This document shows positions 51,009 through 60,185 of a stretch of DNA of 64,000 bases, piece by piece. The stretch is taken from assembly GCA_965240325.2 (NCBI GenBank), contig OZ251225.1, positions 1,240,001 through 1,304,000 on the forward strand, read 5' to 3'. This DNA comes from Rebecca billardiae RCC1528. Lineage: Eukaryota > Haptophyta. Made by a program: the position numbers and the translations under genes. The stretch's first letter is position 1, and each line of letters begins with the position of its first letter. The notes beneath the pieces are model-generated. The model was not told the DNA's origin. It searched no databases and saw only the letters and a program-made list of their open reading frames with translations.

Positions 51009-52025
51009 ACGACGGCTGCCAGCAACGACCCGTCCCGGGTCGATGAGCCGCCCTCGGCCGTCGAGACGCTCGCCGTGATCATCTGGGCGCCGCTGCTGTG
51101 CTGCTGCCTGGCCGTCACGGCCGCGGTGATCACGCTCTACCTCCGCCGCCACCCGCGCACGCAGCCGCACTTGGGCAGCGGCGACGACCCGATGCTCGCG
51201 GTCGCGCCCACGGGCGTGCGCGCGGGCTCGCCGCTGCTCCGCCCGCTCAGCCCTGGCGGGCCGCGCAGCCCGCTGCGGCGCGGCGACTCGTCCAGCCTGT
51301 ACGAGGTGGACGCCGAGGGCGAGGCGCTGGGCAGCAGCAGGCCGCCGCCGCCCTCGGCCGAGACCCTCGCGCCGCCGCCGCGGGCCGCCAGCCCGCGCGT
51401 CTCATCCGCCTCGTGCGCGAGCACCACCGATGGCGCAGCGTACGCGGCGGGCGCGGACTGGGCGGGTGGTGCGGCCGACGGCGCGTACGGGGGCGGCGGG
51501 GGGCGGGGGGCGCGCTCGCCGCGGCCGCGCGGGGCGGAGCAGGGCGAGGCGCGCTCGCCGCGGCCGCGCGGGATGCCGGCTGCGAGCGGCGGCGTGGACG
51601 CGCCCTGCGTGAGCAGCACAGATCTCGACACTGTCACTGACGCCGAGTACGGCGGCACAGCTGCCGCTCAGAGCGCGCGCTCGCTCCGCTCAGACGAGGC
51701 GGAGACGGTACCGGGGGAGACGCCCCGTGCGGAGGAGGGCGCGGACGGCGGGGCAGACCAGCCCTTCTCAGAGCCATCTCGGCCCGCGCGCTCGCGCAAC
51801 GCGTCGCTGCGGGGCCCGCCACCGGCCGACGCGGGCGCTCCACAGACCACGCCGCCGCGCGGCGCGCGCCCCGCGCCGCCCCCACTCGACGTGCCAGTGG
51901 CTAGGCCAGTGGCTGCGGAGCTGGGGGCGGGGCGCGCGCCGCTGGCCCCAGTGCCGCGGCTGGGCTCAACGGACGACTTCACGAGCGAGGAGGCGCGTAT
52001 GCGCGCACAGACGTACGCCATCTGA
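40179..52025 (+). CDS. Giant type I membrane protein: SPPP repeats, 17 Cys repeats, TM and cytoplasmic tail
   Basis: The frame from ATG 40179 (first ATG in frame) runs 3948 codons without interruption. The N-terminus has Arg-rich and hydrophobic parts (SIMAVLSCAPIVLAMTTSA), fitting a signal peptide; ATG 40236 is an alternative. Residues ~125-3070 are SPPP/SPPPP repeats, the extensin and pherophorin type in which Pro is hydroxylated and arabinosylated. Residues ~3074-3534 hold 17 GC(T/M)DSxAxNYxxxATxDDGSC repeats, an extracellular module seen in algae and marine bacteria. A second Pro-rich stretch, an eight-Asp run, a transmembrane helix at ~3626-3654 (VIIWAPLLCCCLAVTAAVIT) and a Ser/Pro/Arg-rich tail follow. 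Arg-rich sites ending in RML or RRL occur after the signal region (TRRQHRMLED) and between Cys repeats 8 and 9 (RRRQRRRLL, NRRRLADGC), suggesting proteolytic processing. It likely spans membrane to wall or scale matrix; adhesion is inferred. Confidence 0.88.
40555..49390 (+). repeat. ~8.8-kb Ser-Pro-Pro-Pro tandem coding repeat
   Basis: The unit is 12 bases (for example AGCCCGCCGCCG) with many synonymous changes, and an extra Pro codon every four to eight units. Variants (Leu, Thr, Ala, Gly-Ala, Val) punctuate it. Five copies of PPPPPRT(E/L)P(L/F)PPPSP lie near 45988, 46808, 48380, 48775 and 49203. As the array lacks stops in several other frames, long spurious open frames occur on both strands. 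Confidence 0.95.
43290..45900 (+). repeat. Higher-order repeat within the SPPP array
   Basis: A marker peptide, PPP(V/A)A(S/T)P(A/T)PPP, recurs at about 43293, 44351, 45062 and 45737. Between markers the order of irregular units is the same (PPPLPPP, PPPGAPPSP twice, PPP(T/A)SPPSP), with unit lengths of about 1055, 710 and 675 bases. This indicates segmental duplication of kilobase blocks rather than only slippage of the 12-base unit. Confidence 0.85.
49399..50783 (+). repeat. 17 tandem Cys repeats (GC.D..A.NYD...DDGSC)
   Basis: Each unit is about 20-27 codons with two Cys and a conserved NY/NF and DDGSC. Units 1-8 and 9-17 are separated by a ~35-residue Arg-rich linker. Units alternate between PGC-initiated and shorter linkers, suggesting duplication in pairs. 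Confidence 0.92.
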
Positions 52026-52414
52026 CGCCACGCCGTGACGCCGTGAGTGTGACGCCACGGCTGACACCGGCCCAACTGACATATGTCTCGGGATGGCGGG
52101 CCTGGGCCTGGCAGGTCAGTTCTAAGTACGGTACCTGCTCGTCACGACTGTCTTCAGTCTGACAGCCCAGCCGGATGGGGTACCTCTACTTAGTCGCTGC
52201 GACAGTCTCATGTCGTGACTCTGACTGCCACTGACTCAGTCTGTCTTTGAACTTGAAGTACCCATGGCATAGTTAGTGCACCGCGCCGCCATCGTGCCTT
52301 TAGTCATCACGATGACGTTTCCACCGCCGCTTGAGAAATCAGGTTGTTCACTCGGGGCTCGATCTCACGGCGTGGGTAGGTTGCACGGGTGGCGCCCACG
52401 CCCTCGGCGCCAGC
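52026..52414. other. Intergenic spacer
   Basis: No gene or repeat of note; ordinary mixed sequence up to the GAF-protein start. Confidence 0.5.
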
Positions 52415-55400
52415 ATGTATGGCGCGCGCGCGCTCGAGCGGGACGCGGTGAATCGCCTCCTGGGCGAGCAGCCGCGCGCCGATCGGCGGACGTCGACCGG
52501 CGAGAACGTGCCCTTGCGCCGCGCGGAGAGCCTGCGGTACGCCTCAGCCACCAGCCCGCGCGAGCTGCCGCCCAGCCGCAGCCGCAGCGGCAACCTCGAC
52601 GCCGGCCTGCGCGCGCTCGAGCCGCAGGAGCGGAGGAGGCGAGCGAAGTCGCTCGCCCGCGAGCATGCGAGCATGCAGCTCGAGGCTGGTGGCGAGAGCG
52701 CCGAGCTCGCGCGCAACGAGTACAGGCTGTCGCCGAGGACTGGCGTGGCGATGCAGTCTGCAGGCTGGGGGGCGCCCTCCCCCGAGCACGCGCGCGTGCA
52801 CGCCGACGGCGGCGATGGCGGCGGCGGCGTGCGCGCGTCGACGGCCGACGACGAGCTGGGCGCGACGGGCGGTCCGTCCGCCGGGGCTCACGCCGGCCAC
52901 CGGAACGCCCTCCGCGGCCATCAGCTCGTGTCGTCGCCGCATGCGCACGCGCCTCTGCCGTCCATTCCGACCTCGGCCGAGCCCGCGGCACATGGCGGCG
53001 TCGCCCCGCCTGCGCCGTCGCTGAGGGGCCCGCGCGTCATCGCGGCGCCATACGCACCGGCGTACGCCGGCGCCGGCGCCGGCGCCGGCGCGGGCATGGC
53101 GCCCGCGCACGGCGCGGCGGGCGCTCACGGCTTGCAGCACGGCACGCCCGCCGCGCCCGAGCTGGCTGTCGCTTCGGATTCGAACCTCCTCCCGACGCTG
53201 ATCGTGTTCAACGAGCGGGAGGGCTCGCTCAAGGCGTACCGCCCCGTGTGCGAGTGCCTCCAGGCGTCGCAGCGCCTCGTCGTCGGCTCGCGCATGCTGC
53301 CGAGTGTGCTGGCGGGCCATGGCGGCGCGGGGCCCGCGCCCTCGGCCGGCGGCGCGCGCTCGGTGGGCACGGCGAGCTGGGGCGGGCGCGCGGACGCGGC
53401 GGGCGGGCTGGGCGCGTGCGCGTGCTGCGGCGGCGCGAAGGCGCAGCCGCACGCCCACGCCGCGCCGCAGCCCGCGCGCGTCTCCACCGCCATGGCGAGC
53501 AGCTCGCACGGCGGCGGCGGCGGTGGCGCGGAGGTGGGTGGCGCTCAGCGGCGCGTGGCGCTGGGCCTGGCCACGCAGCTGTGGCTGCTCAAGCACCACA
53601 CAGAGACGGGTACGCGCGGCGTGGGCGCAGGGCTGTGTGTGGGGACGCCCCCCGTGCGCGCTCGCGCTCGCGCCCCCGACCCCTCGCCCCGCGCCTCACC
53701 TCTGCCACCGCCGCCGCGGCCGCCCGCCGCGCCGTCCGCCCGCCGCGCCGTCCGCCCGCCGCGCGCGCCGTCCGCGTGCGCAGGTCGCAAGGGCGTGCCT
53801 CGGAACGCGCTCAAGCTGTACTGCGAGTGCACGCTGGCGGCGCGGGGCCCACCGGCGGGCCCGCTCGGCGCGCGCGTCGCGCGCTCGCGCTGGCGGCACG
53901 GCGCCATCGCCACGCTGTGCAGCGTCGTGCGCGCGCTGTGCGCCGCGCGCCGGCTGCACCGCCGTCTGCGCGCGCTGCTGTCCGCCTCCTCCTGCCCTAC
54001 TCCGGCGTGCCGGCACACGCTCGCGCCGATGTTCGTCGAGCACTTCCTGCAGCTGGTGGGCACGGCAGTCGCGCGCGCGGGCGCCGAGCTCATCGAGCAC
54101 GCGCGCGCCTCCTTCCTCCCCGCCGGCTCGTCGTCCGGCCTGCTCACAGGCGTGGCGCAGCTGTGCGCACGCACGCGCAAGGCGGTGCTGAGGCCGCAGC
54201 AGCACCGCACGGGCGGCGGCGGCGGGCGCGTCGGCGCGGGGTCGGCGGAGGGCGGCGCCGCGTCCGACTCGTCGGAGCTGTGCCTCCCGCTGCACGCGGC
54301 GAACGCCACGTGCCTCGGCGTCGTGCGCATCGTCTCGATCGAGCAGAAGAAGGCCGGGTTCAATCTGCATGAAGTGTACTCGGGCGCGCTCCTCGCCGCG
54401 ATCGCGAGCGCCGCGCTCCACGGGCTGCACGACACGCCGCACGCGCGCACGGCGATGAACCGCAGGTTCGCCGGGCCGTCGGCGGCGGGCCCGCTCAACG
54501 CGCCGTCGGTCTCCGCCTTCGCGCCGCCGCCGCCCCCGAGCGAGGGCGCCGCGCCCGAGGCGCGCGCCTTTGCGATCCCGCCGCGCCTCACGGGCGAGCA
54601 GGACGGTACCCACGTGAGTAATATGGGTACGGCGGGGAGCGCCCCACTGCTCGGCGACGGCGCGGAGCTCGGCGGCGCGTTCGGCCGGCCGCTCGCGTCG
54701 GGGCAGCCCGCGCAGCCGCGCACCGTCGGTGCGCTCGGGCTGAGCGGCACCACCGCCGGCGAACTCGTCAGCGCGCTGCGGCGCTCATCGACGCTCGACC
54801 CGGCGACGATGACGGCGGGCGCGGGCGCGGGCTGCCGCGGCGCGGCGGGCGCGGAGCGCGGGGGCAGCGGCGGGCTCTGGCCCGGCGGGACGGCGCCGTC
54901 CGTCGGCGCCGACGACGCGGAGGGCGGTGCGCACGCGCCTCCGCCAGCCGCGTCCGCCGAGCCGGCGGCACCGCCCCCGGCCGCGTCGCGCGCCGCGGGC
55001 GGCGCCATGGGCTCCAAAACGGCCCGGCAGCACAGTGGCGGCGGCGGCGGCGGGCACAGCGGCGGCGGCGGCGGCGGCGCGGAGGGCGGCGCCGCGCTGC
55101 GTGGGATTGGGGGCTCCGGCACGGAGGTGGGCGCGCGCGGGCTCCTCTCCGCGCGGCAGCGCTGGACGCACGCACGAGACGAGGTGCACGACACTGTTCT
55201 CTATACCACTGGCACGGCGTCTGCGGTCGACGTGGTCGGCGTCCTCGGCGAGGTGGGCTCGGCGGCGCCCGCGCCGGCGCCGAGCGCGGGCGGCTCCGCG
55301 GATGGAGGCGCGGGGGGCGGCGCGGGCGCGACGAGCGCGGGCGCGACGACGGCGCAGCCCGCCGCCGCGCCGGCGCGCTCGAAGCGCAGCGGCCTCGGCA

Positions 55401-56437
55401 GCAGCGCGGCACCGCTCGCGCCGCGGCCGGGCCCGGAGGCCGCCGCCGAGTTGTCCCTGGGTGGCCTCCTCTCGGAGCACACGGCCGCGCTCAGCCTGCT
55501 GGCCAGGCTGGCGCTGTCCGTGCCCACGCGCGGCGTCGAGCCCGCCGTGCCGGACGGCAGCGCGCGCGCGCTCAAGGGCAGGGTGGGCGCGGACCAGGCC
55601 ATGCAGCGAGTCGCCGACAACGTCGCGAGCGAGTGCCGCCAGCTGCTGCGAGCAGGTGCGAGGCGGCGCGCCCCGCCGCGCGCGGCGCGCGCTGTGCGCC
55701 GCGCGCCTCCCCCCCCCGCCGCGCGCGCGCACCCACCGCCACATGCCCGTGCTGTGTGCAGCCTCGCTGCCGGGGTGTGCGCTCTCTGACACGCGCGTCC
55801 TGCCGCGCCGCGCCGCGCCGCGCCGCGCCGCGCAGAGTCGGGCACGTGGCACTGGTTCGACCCGCGCGCAAAGGAGCGCGGCGAGGCCGACGGCGCCGCC
55901 TTCGCCCTCCGCCCGCCCGCGCCCTCGTCGAGCGCGGCCGCGCGTGTCGCTGTCTCGCGCCGCACGGTGCGCGAGGCGTGGCTGACGGCAGGCGAGGCGG
56001 AGGGCGACGGCCCGCTCACGCTCGTCAGCGGCGACGGCAGCGGCGCCGTCGTGCACGGCAGCGCGCTCTGCGTCCCCGTGACTGACGGGCGCGGCTCCGT
56101 CCTCGCCGTCCTCGAGCTGCGCAACAAGTTGGCCCGAGCCGCGGACGACGAGGCGGCGGCCGCCACAGACGCGAGCGAGCGTGGCCGCGCGGCCGGCCGA
56201 CGGTCTGCCGCCGCCGGCGGCGCGGCGGATGCCGCCGGCGCGGCGGATGCGGTGCAGGCGCTGCCCGCGGTGGTTGGCTTCACCGCCGCCGACGCGATGA
56301 TGCTCGAGACAGTCCTCTCCATCGCGGCGCACACGCTTGCACTCAACGACCGGCGCCACCGCCCTCCGCCACCGCCGCCGCAGCCATCGGCAGGCGCGGG
56401 CGCAAACGGCGGCAGCAGCAAGCAGTCGTACTCGTAG
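52415..56437 (+). CDS. GAF-domain protein with low-complexity linkers, three exons
   Basis: Exons 52415-53609, 53784-55655 and 55836-56437 join in matching phase 1 and give 1222 residues. Introns are 174 and 180 bases with donors GTACGC and GTGCGA and GCAG acceptors; the first is divisible by three without a stop. The C-terminal region has a clear GAF fold: VHGSALCVPVTDGRGSVLAV, LELRNK, then FTAADAMMLETVLSIAAHTL. A second GAF-like segment is in the centre (SSELCLPLHAANATCLGVVR, IVSIEQKKAGFN). GAF domains bind small ligands or mediate dimerisation in phosphodiesterases and sensors; no catalytic HD, kinase or cyclase motif is present. Basic/Ser N-terminal and Gly/Ala linkers are disordered-looking. 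The start is the first ATG in frame. A strong donor-like GTGAGTAA at 54614 has no clear acceptor, so one more intron is possible. Confidence 0.72.
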
Positions 56438-57686
56438 CATCAGCACGCGGCCGATCGATGCAGGCATGCACTTGCAGCCTGAGCCTGCTGCTTGTTTATG
56501 ATGATCGTTTATTCCTAGCGCATTGATGATCAGAGCTTTTTTTTAAAATTCCGCCCCTTATTCATAACGAACGGGCTCCGGGTGATCAGACTGGCGGTGG
56601 CGGCCGAAGCCTCCAGCCCTACCGGCCTACCCTGCTGCCACCCTGGGGAGAGCGCTGCGTGCCTTCTCACTCGTCAGTTATTGGTGTAGTAGGCCCAACG
56701 TCAACAATGACGGCGCCCGTCCCGCGAAGGTACGGCTTACCGAGCATCAGCGGACGGGCGCGGGCTGCAGCGAATCTCCCGCGGTGCATGTCATCCATCA
56801 CAGTTCACACCTCCTGCTGCAGCGGAGAGTGCACCCGTCATCAGTGGTCCGATGCAGGCGCCATCTCCCTGCCCAGCTCGGCGCCTTCGTCCGGTGAGCA
56901 GCCCGATGGCGCCCGACCTTAGATGGCCGGCCGATGATGAGCGGTATAATCAATAACCGAGTCCTGCACTAGTGCAGGTGCGCCGCTGTGTGCCGGATTG
57001 GCAGTGCTCCAGCCACCAGGCTAGTGACCAGGACGAATCCTGCGCGCGGCGGTGCGCGCGGGCGGGACAACGTAGTCGTAGAAATGCTGCCATGCGAGCC
57101 GGATTCTTATTGGCGTCGCCCATAGGCACTCAGTTATAGATTCCCTATAACGCAACATATATATAGTATTAATTGGCCGCCCTAATAACTCAAATGCGCT
57201 TTTCACACCTAATTAAATAGTCCGCTCCTACAAAAACCCCAAATTCCTGCGCGCATTCTCTTTTTTGATTTTGCGGAGCACGTGCCCTCCCCCCGCTTTC
57301 GCTCACGCTCAGACCTTTCGGGGGGCCGTGCGCCATAATAACATGTAATTGCATGCGCCCATTCCGCCCAATCAGGCCAATGAGTGTCGCCTGTCGGTCG
57401 TCGCGGCGAGTGCGGGTAGCCTGCACGCAGCCGGGCACTCGTTCGCCCGCCAACTTTATATTGGTTGGTGGGCGCGCACGCGCGCCTGGCGCGCCACGGA
57501 TGATGTCGATGATACCGTTGGTCAGCGCTGAACGGCCGACGAATCGGAACTCGTCCCATCATCGTCGTCGGGTCTGCCGGCGCTGTCAAGCTTATCCGAC
57601 TTATCCGTCGCGTCCAAGACGCGCTGTACATGTTCGACCAGCCCCACGCGGGACAAGCCCCAATATGTGACAAGGCCGCCAGTCAC
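56438..57686. other. Intergenic region
   Basis: Contains the inverted hairpin repeat (56541-56642) and A/T-richer DNA around 57130-57350 with short TA tracts. No convincing coding frame. Confidence 0.5.
56541..56642 (-). repeat. Short dispersed repeat with UUCG hairpin (copy 2 of 3)
   Basis: Reads on the minus strand as GGCTGGAGGCTTCGGCCGCC, followed by GATCACCCGGAGCCCGTT and an A/T tail. An extra ACCGCC enlarges the hairpin in this copy. Confidence 0.75.
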
Positions 57687-57972
57687 TGGTACAGTTTACT
57701 AAGAATAAGAGACGCACACAGCTCAGGCAGGCGAGATCGACGCCCGACAACTGTCACCGCCCATGAAGCCGTCGCCGATGGTAGCGCCGCCGCCGGAAGA
57801 TTCGTTCAGCCGTCTGACGCCTGCGACTAGTGCGAGGCCTGGATGAGGGCTGCGGCCGCCTCGCGGCGCGCCAGCGCGGCAGCGCCCGTCGTCCTCGCCC
57901 CACCGTCGTCCACAAAACGTCGTCGTCCGAACTCGCCGACTGGGCGCCGATGCAACAGCGCGCCGACAGGAT

Positions 57973-58105
57973 AGGTGTCTCGGTCAGTGGTTTGAGGTTG
58001 GGTGAGGGTGGTGGTAATGGTTGGTTGGGGGCTGGCCAGGGTAGGGCTGGAGGCTTCGGCCGCCAGCCTGATCACCCGGAGCCCGTTATAAAGGGGAATT
58101 TAAAA
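57973..58105 (+). mobile_element. SINE/MITE-like insertion (hairpin repeat, copy 3 of 3)
   Basis: 133 bases lie between CGACAGGAT and GGATGTAG, which in the 17-kb copy are separated by only eight bases (GATCGTGA). The 3' part (58030-58105) is the shared UUCG-hairpin repeat ending TATAAAGGGGAATTTAAAA; the 5' part is GGTTTGAGGTTGGGTGAGGG. The comparison supports a recent insertion with a small target deletion. Confidence 0.75.
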
Positions 58106-58166
58106 GGATGTAGTAGTATGGAATGTGGAGCCCCACTGTCGTCGGTTGGGGAAGGCGTGTATCAAG

Positions 58167-58170
<4 letters not shown>

Positions 58171-58245
<75 letters not shown>
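58171..58245. repeat. TA microsatellite
   Basis: A pure TA tract of about 75 bases between AAGCGGC and GTATGACTGGGG. The related copy at 17k has GCGGCATGACTGGGG with no TA tract. Confidence 0.95.
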
Positions 58246-58248
<3 letters not shown>

Positions 58249-58335
58249 TGACTGGGGTAGCTTATCACACAGAAGGCCTGGCCCTCATCAGGTGACAGTA
58301 CCAGTAGTCAGGACCCTGCTGTTTTCGTCTCATCA

Positions 58336-58485
58336 TGGCCCGCGGTGCAGGGCGGAGCGCGTAGCGTGGAGCCCCGCCGGGGGCCCTCACTACGTTGTCA
58401 AAAAGATCTTTTGATCAAAGAAAAGGGGACGGGGGACGATTTTGAGGGCTGTTGGAGGGTGAGTTTTCGCTTTTTCGAGGGGTAC
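58336..58485 (+). repeat. Dispersed repeat C (TTGATCAAAG), copy 2 of 2
   Basis: Aligns with 26925-27073 (minus). Its internal GGGCCCTCACTACGTTG also resembles the inverse of repeat B, so B and C may share a terminus. Confidence 0.75.
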
Positions 58486-58649
58486 ATTGGCCCATTGCTT
58501 TGCATTAGCAAGACTCGATTGACGAAATAGCCGCGCCCGCTCCAATTCCGTATCTACGGACGGACGTGAGCCTGTGGACGTGCATTTGTCAGTATATCTG
58601 GGTGAACGAATCTGCGATTTGTTGTAAATATTCATACGACCATAATGTT

Positions 58650-58890
58650 GCCAAATAGGACGAGGACCCAAGCGCGTGCGATGGAGGTCCTGGGCTCCTG
58701 GCAAAAAGTCTCGTCAAGTACTCAACTTTACTAACGACGAACCTTTGCGCGCTGCCAAATTACTCAACTTTACTAACGACGAACCTTTGCGCGCTGCCAA
58801 ATGGGACGAGACCCAAGCGCAGTGATGCATGGAGGTCCTACCAAAAATCCGTCAAGTACTCAACTTTACTGACGACGAACCTTTGCGCTC
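58650..58890 (+). repeat. Tandem 42-base repeat plus longer duplication
   Basis: TACTCAACTTTACTAACGAC plus GAACCTTTGCGCGCTGCCAAAT is repeated exactly at 58719-58760 and 58761-58802, and partly at 58857-58889. A surrounding block (GACGAG..ACCCAAGCGC ... GGAGGTCCT) at 58658-58690 and 58804-58839 shows the larger unit is also duplicated. Confidence 0.9.
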
Positions 58891-59840
58891 CCGGCGAGTA
58901 TGATGCGTCGCATCCGATTACCGATTGGCCGAGTCTGAACTATGACGAACGGCACCCGGTATTGGATGGCGGCCCGAGGGCCGAGGCCGAACACAGCAGG
59001 TTTTTTACCCGGGCGCGGGCCCTGCCCGCGCGGGCGCGTTCGTCCTCGAGGAGGAGCGCGCAAGGGCGAGCCGAGTCCGGAGCACTACGCGTAAGCTCGT
59101 TCGTTGCTAGAGGAGGAGCGCGCCGCGAGCACGCAACGGATGCGCCCGGAGCTAGCGCGGCTGAAGGGCGAGCTCGAGCACGCGAGCTCGCTCCTCGTGA
59201 CGTCGAGCGCGAGCTCCTCCTTAGCAACTCGGTCGACGGCGGCGTGGAGGTGCAGCAGCGTGAGGACAAGCAGGAGCAGTGACAGTCGTGGAACGCGCGC
59301 CGGTTCCCGTTCGGTCGCGCAGCCGGGCGCCCAGCTGACTCGGGCCGTGCATCGGAGCACGTGCGCGCGCAGGCGCTGGGCGCCGAGCTGGCCCGGAAGC
59401 GCGGCGCCGAGCTCGACGCGCTGCGCCGTGCGCGACGCGGCGACGGACGCGCTGGCTGGGCGCGCGCGGCGCCCTCGTCGCGACGCCCCGTGCAGCAGCT
59501 CGAGCAGCCAGCTGTGGAGTAGACGGCCGTCGACTCGAGGGCGCCACCGCGCCGGGTGAGTGAGCACGCACGGGCTCAGCCTCGGTCGGCTGGCTGGCCG
59601 CCGCTGCTTCGAGGCCGACGCGGCGGAGGAGGCGGCGGGCGAGCACGCTGCACGGTGGCGCGGTGGAGCAGGCGCGCACGCGCGGCGGCAGGCGCGACCC
59701 GCCGCTCGCCTCGTTCCACCCCGAGCTCCGCGCTCGGTCTCGCCTCTCGGTGCGCGGCTGCGCAGCGCCGTGAGTGAGCGCACGGGCCCGGGGGGCGGGG
59801 CCGCAGCAGTGGCGCGCGCTCTCGCTCTGCCGGCACGAGG
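58891..59840. other. Intergenic region with Glu/Arg-rich coding remnant
   Basis: The words CT(C/A)GAGGAGGAGCGCGC recur at about 59045 and 59109, and short frames read LEEERARASR and LEEERAAST...LARLKGELEH, resembling a coiled coil broken by stops and frame changes. No intact gene can be built. It could be a degraded coiled-coil gene or just GC-rich noncoding DNA. Confidence 0.3.
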
Positions 59841-59910
59841 CGCAACGGAGGGTGCACCGCGGGCCTCTAACTACGTTGGTTCTACGGAAGGACCGCGGAA
59901 CGCGGTCATA
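59841..59910 (-). repeat. Dispersed repeat B, copy 2 of 3
   Basis: On the minus strand reads GACCGCGTTCCGCGGTCC, TTCCGTAGAACCAACGTAGT, then GCCCGCGGTGCACC, matching 62893-62962 closely. Confidence 0.85.
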
Positions 59911-60185
59911 TCCGCGGCGGCCGCGCGCCGCCCATGTGTCTGCAGGCGCACTTCAAATGACATATTTTCAACGCCGGCCGTGCAATTAATACAGCGCGCG
60001 GGTACGACGAGCGGGCCTGACTATCGCCGAACATCACGGGAGACCTGAGCCGTCGTCCTGTTACGACCCGTGCCGTGATGAAATCATACCCAGCCCACGC
60101 ATGTAGAATATTCGCGGCGACCTGCGAGGGCGTGTGCGCGCCTGCGCGGGTAGCTCTGCGCCATCTTTCAGCCGCATCAAGGCCC

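Larger units (their letters stand above)
57687..58310 (+). repeat. Dispersed repeat unit without the foldback insert
   Basis: Same family as the unit at 17250-18705. CATGAAGCCGTCGCCGATGG at 57763-57782 is the intact site that the foldback transposon occupies in the other copy. This copy instead carries two changes of its own: the hairpin repeat insert at 57973-58105 and a TA expansion at 58171-58245. Confidence 0.88.

Noticed and set aside
54614-54715. Additional intron in the GAF gene at GTGAGTAA
   Set aside because: No acceptor with matching phase and branch-like sequence could be chosen with confidence.
58719-58890. CRISPR-like spaced repeats
   Set aside because: Only two exact copies are directly adjacent with no unique spacers; this is a simple tandem duplication in eukaryotic DNA.
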